Positions 22,082-31,187 of a stretch of DNA of 64,000 nucleotides are shown piece after piece; position 1 is the stretch's first letter, and every line of letters starts with the position of its first letter. Origin of the DNA: Astrothelium macrocarpum (Eukaryota > Ascomycota > Dothideomycetes > Trypetheliales > Trypetheliaceae); assembly GCA_021030915.1 (NCBI GenBank), contig JAGEMR010000021.1, forward strand, positions 248,001 through 312,000, in the 5' to 3' direction. The position numbers and the translations under genes are program-made. Below the pieces are notes generated by a model. It ran no database searches, was not told where the DNA came from, and was given only the letters and a program-made list of their open reading frames with translations.

Positions 22082-24010
22082 TTATTTTTTATTGCTCTCT
22101 GAATATTCCTCACGAAGGTTTTTTGGCCTAGCCTGTTCTTTCACAAGCTTCTTCTTCAGATCTTTCATCACTTTCTTGCCCTCTTTATCCTTGATTGGAA
22201 CACCTTGGTCACCTTATTCTGGATAATCAGCGTTTCTGAACATGTCGAAATAGCTCAGCTTCGTCATCTCCGCCAACTCTGGCTTCTTCGTTTCTTCCGG
22301 GTTTCGTCTCGCCCGAGCCTCAGTACTGTTAGCCGCAGCTGTAGCCTTGTGTTCCTCAAGTGCTGTAGCTGACGATCTGCTCAGCGGTCGCACCAGAGCA
22401 GGAAGACTGGTGGTCTTCGACGTATGTGCCCAGCTTCGGAAGCTGTATGTCATGGAATTGATCGCCGAGGGCTATTAGATCCTTTGTGGGTGCCTTTGAA
22501 TCCGTGAGCGATGTGTCGTCATGATAGAATTATTCGAAAACGTCCCAATATGAGTATGATGAAGGATTGACACTGACAACATTCCGCATTGCCTTTGTGT
22601 GGGCTTTCTTCGTAAGTATGGCGACCTGTTTATAATTCGGTACGGAGCGAGCTTGTTGTCGAACAGTGTCCTGAAGCTCAAATGAGGATAGATGAACGGG
22701 GCTGCCGAGTCTGGGATCTTTACTCTACACTAGCTAATGCATGTGGTGTCGTGAAGGTCCCCGTCCGCGTCCAAACTAAGAACTATGGCCATTCTAGTAA
22801 CCCAGCAGCCGACTGACAAGATGCCGAATTGACCTTCTCTTGCTCAACTTGACTCCCTGGATTCCAAGATGACCAGTGTGAACGATATAGTTTGCCCACG
22901 GAACAGAGGTTTCTCTGGTGGACCAGTAGGCTGTGGATTGTGCCGGCTCATTGTCGTGATGGGAAATTTAAGATCTTCGCCTTGTTGTGTATCAGTGACG
23001 AGTCTCATCACGTCGGGCGCTATGATAGAGCCACTTTAATTCCAACAAGATGCTCTGCATCCTATGGACTTGGCCAAGCTGGCTTCCCGCGCTTGCTGAC
23101 TTTCCCTGATGCAAAATTCGATTCATTACGCTTGACAGAGACCGTAGCTTTTGATAAAAGCGCCCTCCCCATCCGCTGATAAGCGCTTGCCATTACGATT
23201 GAATGGCTATAGTCGAGCGCAAAAGTGGCCGGATCTTCAAAAATGTTGATGTTGAAATACTTAAATCCATCAGAGATAACGTAACCAAAGCCATCGCAAA
23301 TGGTCTTCTCAACGAAGCTGACAATCTGCTCTGCATGTTCAGAGACTCGTGTAATAACGTCCAGCTCAAGGACGTCCAAGGTCTTCCTGTCATCGAAGAA
23401 TCCAGCATCGAATTTTTTTGCTAATCAGGCAAAAATCTGTTAGTTCTGAGGGTCAATGCTTGAACCGTAGACGAAGTCAAGGTAGAGTAACAGGATATCT
23501 TCAGTGTGCTAATAGAAATTTGGCAATGTTTCTGCAGGAGACTAGATGGCTATGGCAGCTGAGGTTGCAGTCTTGATATGCATTTTGAGCTTGCCTTCAT
23601 TCTCCCCCGTTGATCTTACTAACGCACTTCTCTTTGAACCAGGCGAATAGATGCTGCTGGCGAGCACGAAAGATGATTTTGTCGTCGATGTCGGTGACAT
23701 TGAGCACATGTTGAACTTTGAAGTCAAAGTAATCTTTCATAATTCATCAAAGGACGTCTGTGGAGACGTAGTTGCAGGCGTGCCATCTGAAGCCGATTAG
23801 CTTTTCCTATTATGGCGAGAAGGGGTAGAGTACGTTATACGCAATAGAACCGAAAGTATGTCAAGCGGCAACGGAGCGGTCAGGATCTGCTGGAAGGAAG
23901 TCATCATTGGGTCTTGTTAAGCTTTTCAGTATCTTGAGCGGAGGGAGCTACGTCTTTCGTTTGTGTGCTGGAGGCATCCGTGGAGGTTGTTGACGAGCCG
24001 AGGTCGCCAT
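22082..24010 (-). pseudogene. Cysteinyl-tRNA synthetase pseudogene, full length but heavily mutated
   Basis: Pieces of a eukaryotic-type CysRS lie in order on the minus strand in shifting frames. N-terminus from the ATG at 24010 (MATSARQQPPRMPPAHKRKT, then a stop); a region matching WYSCGPTVYD as stop-HTFGSIAYN; GHACNYVSTDV; 23734-23642 DYFDFKVQHVLNVTDIDDK; 23379-23062 LDVITRVSEHAEQIV and SNFASGKVSKRGKPAWPSP; 22962-22839 HHDNEPAQSTAYWSTRE and YIVHTGHLGIQGVKLSK, the second KMSKS-like; then the C-terminal domain to 22082 with TKDLIALGDQFHDIQLPKLG, and GVPIKDKEGKKVMKDLKKK. At least five in-frame stops (TAA at 22530-22532 and 22214-22216 among them) and several frameshifts, plus loss of the segment after KMSKS and of HIGH. 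It is about 1.9 kb against roughly 2.4 kb for an intact gene. It cannot make an enzyme. No introns are evident, so a processed copy is possible. Confidence 0.9.
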
Positions 24011-24221
24011 GTTGGACCTGAGGTTAGGGTGGAAAGTGAGCATATCTCGATAATATGAGCCATTTTTCTGAAAAGTAAGCGAAATGCCCCGTGGTCCAAA
24101 TGGATGACTCATCAGGAAATAGTCAATTCGAGGGTTCGGCGCGCGGGTCAACGTTCCTCCTCTGAATATTGGCTCATTCTAGTAACGAATTTCACCAAGT
24201 CAAACCTCAACGTATCACCCA

Positions 24222-24476
24222 ATGTCCAGTGTTAAACCTAGCTCAAAAGTCCATAAGCTTCAAGCGCCCGGATCTGGCAAAAAGATTGCCTCACATGCTC
24301 AGTCTCGAAATGACAAGGGCAAGCTCGTTATTTCTGCTTTCACCAGAGAACAGATGAAGAAGATGAAGGCCCATCAATTCGACTCGTCCGCGCCGCCATC
24401 ACTGTTCTTAGATCCGAAACTTGCTGAAAAAATTCGGAACGATGGCAGCAAGAGAAACTATGATCGTGCCGAATGA
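24222..24476 (+). CDS. Hypothetical Lys-rich small protein
   Basis: 84-codon frame from an ATG (MSSVKPSSKVHKLQAPG), with KGKLVISAFTREQMKKM and DPKLAEKIRNDGSKRNYD. It sits 211 bp from and divergent to the start of the CysRS pseudogene. The same frame stays open for 208 codons after its TGA, so it may be the head of a longer, broken gene. Not recognised; weak support. Confidence 0.33.
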   Translation: MSSVKPSSKVHKLQAPGSGKKIASHAQSRNDKGKLVISAFTREQMKKMKAHQFDSSAPPSLFLDPKLAEKIRNDGSKRNYDRAE

Positions 24477-25099
24477 GTGTGGCTTCCTTTGCACTATTCA
24501 GCAAACCTAAGAGAAGGCTCGCAACACAATCACCCGACGCAAGGATACGATGGGCGTACCAAATCCTTTTCCCTCGTCAAGGGACTATCACACATTTCTT
24601 GCGATAGGCTCACGGGATGGTTATGCACCTGGTCAGGCACTGAAATCGCTTCATATTTTACAGGCTATGTACTGGAGCGATCAATGAATTCGCCGAGTAA
24701 ATTTAAGAAAAATTTTCGAAGCAAGGACAGGCTCGCCATTATCGTCTTCCTGCCATCATCATCATGTCCAATCCGTAAGCTCGTAAAATATATGGGATAT
24801 CATCAAGATCCGATGGAAAGACCTTCAAAGGCAACAGAAAATGTCGTCATCTCCCTCAGTACTCGCTGGTCGGCCATTAACCAGTTAGATGACTCTGATC
24901 AGGAGTTGAAAGTCAAGATCCCGAGCGCCAACGAAAAGCTGAAGTGGATATCTGGAAAAGGATTGAAGGAAAAAAAGAATAGAAAAGAAAAGGAAAAAAA
25001 AAAAAGGCAAAATGGGAGCGATATTTTAGTTTCGTTCCCCACGGAAATCGTTCATCCGTTGCCCAGATGGCTCATGATTTCTTCTCAAAGCCAACCTTG
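24477..25099. other. Intergenic with A-rich low-complexity tract
   Basis: No gene supported. A purine tract at about 24960-25010 is mostly A and G. The region probably contains the 3' untranslated part of the minus-strand gene that ends at 25100. Confidence 0.4.
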
Positions 25100-28000
25100 C
25101 TAAATCGCAGTCGCATTCCCGTCCTCATTCAATTCGATCTTTCTGATCCTACTCTTCAATTTCCTCTTCCTCTTCTCCTTTCGCGTCATCACAAGCCTCT
25201 CCTTGACGCCTTCCAGTTTCATAGGCACCCGAAAACCCAGCCTTCCCGCATCTCTGCCATTTTCTCTATCAACCCTGACTGACACTCTGTTCAGTCCCTT
25301 TGATCCACTGCCTATGCTCCACCTCACCCCCTGTAGAAGCCCTTTTTGAAGCCTCATCTGCTTTGAATTTCCCGACCCGAGATTGCGACTTGTGACGCTC
25401 TCCCGATTCCTTGCCAACCCGCCGCCTACCGCAGACGTTGTCAGTCGCGCACGCAATGTTGCCGGCAATGTAACCACATGTCTCCGCGAATTGGTCGGCT
25501 GCCGCCTGATGCCCAGCGAGTTGCCAACCAGGAATCCTCCACCAGAGCTTCTGGCGCCTAGGCCGCCGAAACGCCTACTTAGTGATCCAGCGCCGCGCGA
25601 GAGGCGGAGGAATTGATTTTTTCCGGCAGAAAAGGGTGGTGGGCTGCTGACATCGCTGGTGTCGCCGCCAATAGGAAGGCGATCGAGATCTGGGTCGAAG
25701 AAGGGAGGATGGCGGGTAGCAGTGGCGTAGCGGCCGGCAACAAGAAAACCAGGCTCCCTGTCGTCTTCCTCTCCATCGTCGTCGATGTATCGATCGTCGT
25801 CTTCGGAGTCGGAGAAGTCATCCCAGAAGCCGCGGGGTCGCCAGAATGGATGGAGTTTGTTAGTTTCATGGGGTACATCACTCACGCTGGGAACGCTGGG
25901 TGGATGGGTGTGTAGGTTATAGCGGTTTTTATTGCCAGGAAGAGGAAGTTGGGCCTTCGCATGGAGGAGGGGTTGAATGATGGGTTCGCTAAGACGACGA
26001 GCGCGCTGACGTAGACTGAGATGACGAGTAGGGCTACTGTGATTGATGGGAGAAGCATTGGTAGGGACGCCAGGGCCAGTGAGCTGGACGACTTTTGCAG
26101 GAGCACGAGGATGGACTGGAGAATGTGGAGAGTCAATCTCCGAGAGCGGTGTCGGGGGGATGATCTGAAAGGCCGGGGGCTGAGGTTCGAGAGGTTGAGT
26201 CATGATGGGCGACAGGTGTCGGGAGAATAGTGTCTGAGAGCTGGTATCATCCGCATGAATTGCGGAGAGAACAGCTACGGGTGGTGTCGAGGGAGATATC
26301 ATTGCTGTGAACGATGGAATAGGTTGGGATTGCGTGCGGGCAGGCGATGTCGAAGTGACTGAATGCATGGAAGAGATGGTGCGGCGCCGCTCAATTACGC
26401 CTGCCGTAGCTGGTCGAGCAAGCTGCTGAACCACTAGAAGAGAGTTGTTGTTATGTGGATAAATGCTCACAGCCGTGGCTTCGCTGACTTCGAGAGTATC
26501 TGGCTGTTCGGTAGAGGTTTCGGAGTGTGGAGATGCACGCGCGTGTATATGTCGAGCGAGTGAATGGTCAGAATTGGGTGCCAGAAGATTATCTCCTGAA
26601 CTGCGAAGCTTTGGTGTCGTCTCAAGACTTCGCCGGGATCGATTAAATTGTGATTTGAGGTTTGGTGAGGCGTTCAAACTTGTAGACTGCCTTTCACTAT
26701 CAGGACTAGGCCCATTCTTGATACGCGTACCCATTATGGGCAAACCAAGCTCGTCCAATCTCATATCTTCGTCAACCTCGTGCTGTTGTGAATCTCTCTG
26801 GAATTCCGGCGAGGCATGCGATTGCTCCACATTCGGTACACCCGATACAGGCTCCGGCAAAGTGTGCCGAGAAGATTTTGGTGAAGCAGTGACCCCAAGA
26901 TCTTTATCGCGTCTGGCACTAGCGTTATTAACAGGTGACGATGTTCTGACAGTCGCAACAGAATCTCGAGGGCGGCTCTCGTTCTTGCGAGGTGCCTCGT
27001 TAGGAAGAAGCGGTTTGCGCTTTGCTATGTCAAAGTAACCAAGCCCAACTCGATCGAGACCTGGAGGAAGCTGCTTGACTTGAGGCACTGCACTTTGAAA
27101 ACTGGATGGACGCTGTTCCAAAAATTTCGGGGCAGATGGGGGTCGCGGGAATGATGAGAGGGTAATGCTGTCAGGCCGAGGAGGCTCCGGATTGGACACT
27201 ACACGTGCTGATAAAGTTGCCCCGTGATCCCCGCGAGTTCTTCTTTCCGGAATCGGAGAGTTCCTGTGTACTAAGCGATGAACTGACGCATTTTCTAACA
27301 CCTGAGCAGTGGGCATGGCACAATTTTCAAACGGACGGTCCCCAGTCCGTAGTGAGACGTTTTTTCCCATTCTCCTCAAATTACGGTGTTGTGGACGAAT
27401 TGGTGTAGGATTGGAGAGCACCATTGCTTCAACTACGTTTGGCATTGTAGACGTAGATGATAAGCGCTTTTGCTCTTGCTGGCGTACTCCCACATGCCCT
27501 GAATTATGCCCTGGTGAAGATCGAGCAGCCTCGTGAATAGATTTCTTCGTATTAGGCCGTGGGGAACTGCCTCCATGCCGCAGCACCTGCTCTTCTGTCT
27601 CCTTTCTCAAACTCGGAGAGTTTTTATCAACGGCTATGGGCTCTGACTTTACCGGTGTTGTTACTACTATATCAGGTGCTTGCATTTCCATACCAGCATT
27701 TTTCAGCGGATCGTCAATCCTTTCCAAATATGTCGAAATATCATTTCCATCTCGATTAGTATCGACATCGATTTCAGCATTTTCAACGGCATCGTCCTCC
27801 TTTTTAGGCTCAGGGTGTTGTTCTCCTGGTGTGCTCTCCACAGATGTGCCTTCACCCGCCATGTACTCAAAGTTGAGGCCAAGACCGATTTCAGGAACAG
27901 GTTGACCGGGACGTCGTCCGGCACTGTGCGACCAAGCTTCACTATGTGAGTAGGTCGAAACTTCTGACGGAGCGTATAGGTGGCCATCGTCGTCGTCTAT

Positions 28001-28507
28001 TGAGAAATCCTCTCGAGCAGTCTGAAATGAGCCAGCGAACGATGAAGGTGTATGCGATTTGAGTGACGGTCTCGAGACAGACAAGAGATGGCGACTGTGA
28101 GGCGGGGTTGTTTCGGGGGTCGGAGGGCTTCGCTGATTGATTGGTGTACTTGGGCCAGATTTTTGTGACATGAGCGAGCTTACTATCCCATCGGTGTCAA
28201 CTGAGTTTTTGGGCTGGGATTCCGGTGATGCGCTGGGAATGTTCGATGGAGGAGTTGGGGGAAGGCCCAAACCAAGTCGAACAGGCGGTTGCAGTGCTGA
28301 GACATCAGGAGGTTGATTCTCAAAACTCAGCAACTGCGGCGAGTGGACTCGATCAAGACTCGAAGTGTCATGGGGAGAGGGACTCGCGCGGACAGAGGCT
28401 GGAGCAACTCGTTTGTGTGGTAGGTGCCTTAGAGGATGTGATCCAGATCGAGAATGAAAGGACTGTTCCAAGATCGCATATGCATCTTGGTAATAGGGTC
28501 CAACCAT
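25100..28507 (-). CDS. Large disordered Ser/Pro-rich protein, conserved acidic/Trp C-terminal block
   Basis: Single open frame of 1135 codons from the ATG at 28507 (MVGPYYQDAYAILEQ); the frame is open 11 codons further up but begins with TTG. About 85 percent is low-complexity Ser, Pro, Arg and Thr, typical of intrinsically disordered regulators. There is an ordered-looking block near residues 880-930: HPFWRPRGFWDDFSDSEDDD followed by an acidic run and GFLVAGRY, then a Gly/Arg-rich stretch. The C-terminus is strongly basic (TRKEKRKRKLKSRIRKIEL), a possible nuclear or membrane-binding signal. Function unknown. The length of an uninterrupted frame without introns and with protein-like codon use makes it a real gene. 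Confidence 0.8.
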   Translation of the reverse strand: MVGPYYQDAYAILEQSFHSRSGSHPLRHLPHKRVAPASVRASPSPHDTSSLDRVHSPQLLSFENQPPDVSALQPPVRLGLGLPPTPPSNIPSASPESQPKNSVDTDGIVSSLMSQKSGPSTPINQRSPPTPETTPPHSRHLLSVSRPSLKSHTPSSFAGSFQTAREDFSIDDDDGHLYAPSEVSTYSHSEAWSHSAGRRPGQPVPEIGLGLNFEYMAGEGTSVESTPGEQHPEPKKEDDAVENAEIDVDTNRDGNDISTYLERIDDPLKNAGMEMQAPDIVVTTPVKSEPIAVDKNSPSLRKETEEQVLRHGGSSPRPNTKKSIHEAARSSPGHNSGHVGVRQQEQKRLSSTSTMPNVVEAMVLSNPTPIRPQHRNLRRMGKNVSLRTGDRPFENCAMPTAQVLENASVHRLVHRNSPIPERRTRGDHGATLSARVVSNPEPPRPDSITLSSFPRPPSAPKFLEQRPSSFQSAVPQVKQLPPGLDRVGLGYFDIAKRKPLLPNEAPRKNESRPRDSVATVRTSSPVNNASARRDKDLGVTASPKSSRHTLPEPVSGVPNVEQSHASPEFQRDSQQHEVDEDMRLDELGLPIMGTRIKNGPSPDSERQSTSLNASPNLKSQFNRSRRSLETTPKLRSSGDNLLAPNSDHSLARHIHARASPHSETSTEQPDTLEVSEATAVSIYPHNNNSLLVVQQLARPATAGVIERRRTISSMHSVTSTSPARTQSQPIPSFTAMISPSTPPVAVLSAIHADDTSSQTLFSRHLSPIMTQPLEPQPPAFQIIPPTPLSEIDSPHSPVHPRAPAKVVQLTGPGVPTNASPINHSSPTRHLSLRQRARRLSEPIIQPLLHAKAQLPLPGNKNRYNLHTHPPSVPSVSDVPHETNKLHPFWRPRGFWDDFSDSEDDDRYIDDDGEEDDREPGFLVAGRYATATRHPPFFDPDLDRLPIGGDTSDVSSPPPFSAGKNQFLRLSRGAGSLSRRFGGLGARSSGGGFLVGNSLGIRRQPTNSRRHVVTLPATLRARLTTSAVGGGLARNRESVTSRNLGSGNSKQMRLQKGLLQGVRWSIGSGSKGLNRVSVRVDRENGRDAGRLGFRVPMKLEGVKERLVMTRKEKRKRKLKSRIRKIELNEDGNATAI

Positions 28508-29185
28508 GTCGATGAACACCCACGCTAGCGGCAAAGCCAAAGCGATTATTCGACCAAATCAGCCTGCCATTATGCAGTAAGACGAAGATGTTCAGCAGCT
28601 TTAAAGAGGGAATCTGTGGAGTATTAGGTGCAGGAGGTGTACCGACTGAGGTTGGATCGACTGGTTCGCCGATGACGTTGCCTGCTGCACGTGGAAGCCA
28701 TCATTACCTAATCACCCGTCTCAATTTTCGCCTCATTCTCAGTGTCAGCCCATCTCATTGCTACCAATCAGCTATCCTTCCAACTCCGCTCCTCTTCGCA
28801 ATCATCCGACAGCCTGTAGAACAACGCAGATGAAACAGAAACAACCCCACGGACAAAGAGATATATCGGTTGCTACAGTAAAATAGATTTTGATTGTTGT
28901 TCAAGTCCCCTTTGTTGTCAGAAGCAAACGAATCATTATGAGCATAAGCCTTCCAATATGAATCCGGAAAAAGTCGCCCCAAGTCACATTTCTAAATCAG
29001 GATTTGGACTTCACGAAGCGTCAAGTTTTATCTTGGCATTTGCTTCAATCAATTTCATGGACTAACTACGTTCTTAAGATTCTTTCCTTTGTTGTACCGG
29101 TTTCGACCTTCATCTCGTCTGCATGAAGTTTGCGTCAAAGATCTGCTCATCTGTTTCCTACAAAGTTTCATCAAGCAGACTTACC

Positions 29186-30330
29186 TGTTGATCACCTTAC
29201 CAACGGTGAACTGATAAGACTTCTCCCGATGAATGGTCTGGAGATTCTCAAGCAACATCGTCAAGCCAAAATCATTGTCCCTGAAGGTTGGAGCTGAGAT
29301 AATTGCCTTGACGATAATGTCCATTATTTGCAAAACTTCCATTGGAGGGAGTGACAACGACTTCTTACAGTCGTCTTACATCGAACAGAACGACTGGTGA
29401 GCACAGTCCTCGACCAAGCCCCAACATTCTCTTACCGACAGCTTGGTAATAGAGCAACGCAGAGGCTTAATTTACATGAGGTGTCAGCAATCAATTTTTG
29501 ACGTAGTGCCATTCCAGAAATTTTCCGTGCACCTACATGCCAATCATATCTGTAATCACGATATGCAGTATGAAATCTTTGAGAGACCTCGAATGATTGT
29601 GGCGACGATTCTAGGGAATCCAGGCTTAGGAAGAAAATAATTGTATATTTGCGCACTCCGTACGAAATCACAATGATGCAGAGAGCTGATCTGGAAATGC
29701 TACTCATGTTTGTCAAGAAACCGGGGACCTTGCTACTGATAGAGCGTTATAGGGCGAGCACCTTACTCCCTTTACATTAGCACCCTCAGGCAAGACCTCC
29801 GTACGTGAACGGTTATCCGCGTAGAGTAAGCCATTACCACACAAAGCACAGCTTTCCTAGAACTCTAGGAGGATGAGGACTTATCCATCTTACCCTGAAT
29901 GAGATACAGTCTCTGGTATGGCTCAAAACTATTCCATAAATGTCAATTCGAGTGCTCTTCATGTACGAACTGTGAAGCTTGATGGATCAATCGATTGAGC
30001 CTTTGCCGGGTGTAGAAAACTAAAATTCGATCAGCGGACAGGAATGCTTCACTCTCACTAGGCCAGAAGCGAATTCGGCTTCTAGTCACAATAGGCCACA
30101 ACGATAGACCGTCATCTACTGTGTATGTCGAAACAGCTCCATACTATCCAAATGCCACACAGGGAAAGTGATGGCATAGGAATATGGATATGGAGCCATT
30201 CCCTTCGTCGTTTTCATGACAGGTTGTAAAGCCTCGGCTCCATGCTTTCCATAGTGTGAACAACCTTGCGTGCGGTATTCCTGCAAGTTCGCGACCTCAA
30301 TACCCGCATGGCGTTTGTTGTCTCGGATGC
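29186..30330 (-). pseudogene. Decayed multi-segment gene, family not recognised
   Basis: In order on the minus strand: IEVANLQEYRTQGCSHYGKHG and MAPYPYSYAITFPVWHLD; a frameshift near 30118-30125; VDDGLSLWPIVTRSRIRFW and LVFYTRQRLNRLIHQASQF; a TGA at 29943-29945 in the same frame; LWNSFEPYQRLYLIQG; then FHTAYRDYRYDWHVGARKI; and finally ALLYYQAVDDCKKSLSLPP with MDIIVKAIISAPTFRDNDFG up to a GTAAGT donor-like site near 29185. The phrases are clearly protein-like, and at least one frameshift and one stop cannot be removed by an intron that I can find. I cannot name the family. An intron-rich live gene is the alternative. Confidence 0.4.
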
Positions 30331-30731
30331 CGGTTATGCAACACCATGCTCTGGCATATGAAGCAATCCGCAGCTATTAGTGTCTCCGCCCCGCTCGAGG
30401 GGAATCTTAACTCGTTGTGGTGCATCCCAGGAAATCCTCGAGCCCTTGTAATACTAGGCGTGGGCGGTTCGGACTCTTTTCGAAGGTGGTTCTCTGGTAA
30501 GAAAAAAGCGGGATCTTGCGTACATTGATGGGTTACAGTTGGAGTAGATACGTTGCTTTCTTCTGTTAATCTCTGGGGAAAAAAAGATCAGAGCCATCGT
30601 GGGGTTGGGATAGGTCCTTGCTCTGGCTTGTAAGTCTCCAAATACTGAAAAAGGTATTCCTGAGCCGTTAATGGTGGTATGAGCCATAGTTGTATAACTA
30701 TTCACTGACTCTGATGGCGTGTTTAACTTAG

Positions 30732-30863
30732 GACTTTGCCCTTGCTCGAAAATACAACTTCTTACCTAATGAATGTACAGATGGGCGAAGAAAAGTCTAC
30801 ATACGAGCTAAAGCAAAGCTGGCTTCTATCGAACAAGGTCAGCGCTTCGTTCTCCGTTTGTGA
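30732..30863 (+). other. Possible orphan terminal exon
   Basis: After a good acceptor (TTTAACTTAG) the plus strand reads 43 codons, DFALARKYNFLPNECTDGRRK and VYIRAKAKLASIEQGQR, to a TGA. There is no in-frame ATG and no upstream exon I can join. It could be the last exon of a lost gene. Confidence 0.3.
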
Positions 30864-31187
30864 CTGTTGATGATCGGGCAGAGCCGACATCTTAATCACT
30901 TAGACAATCATCGTGGTCCACAAAGCCCGAGGCGTGCATATCACAAATCGATCAATATATTTCAGCTAAACTTTAACCGCTCCCGGAACCTCTCAATCAG
31001 CAAGTACTGAGGGACAGTGGCTGCGAAAGTAAGCCACACGAAACCTACTCAACCTCGGATTTCAGCTACAGCTAGCACTGCAAAAAGTGCATGGATTGTT
31101 GACCAAATTTATTCGGATTTACCAGTCTTCTTGCAACCTTTTGTAAGCAGAGACAAGTTGACTAAATCGCATACAGGCCAACCAGCC

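Larger units (their letters stand above)
28508..31187. other. Gene-poor interval with decayed coding sequence
   Basis: 2.7 kb between the disordered-protein gene and the RING gene. It holds the decayed minus-strand gene (29186-30330) and a plus-strand terminal-exon-like frame (30732-30863), listed separately. No intact gene is seen. Confidence 0.5.

Noticed and set aside
24477..25103. 208-codon plus-strand frame starting with GTG
   Set aside because: No ATG near its start, Lys-rich tail comes from a purine tract, no domain. It is in frame with the preceding small ORF, so at best a broken extension.
26463..27038. 191-codon plus-strand frame inside the disordered-protein gene
   Set aside because: Shadow of the Ser/Pro/Arg-rich coding strand; composition is Ser/Cys/Arg-rich and without family features.
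31017..31187. 57-codon N-terminal extension of the RING protein
   Set aside because: No ATG in the extension; the first ATG at 31188 has a good context. A spliced upstream exon cannot be excluded.
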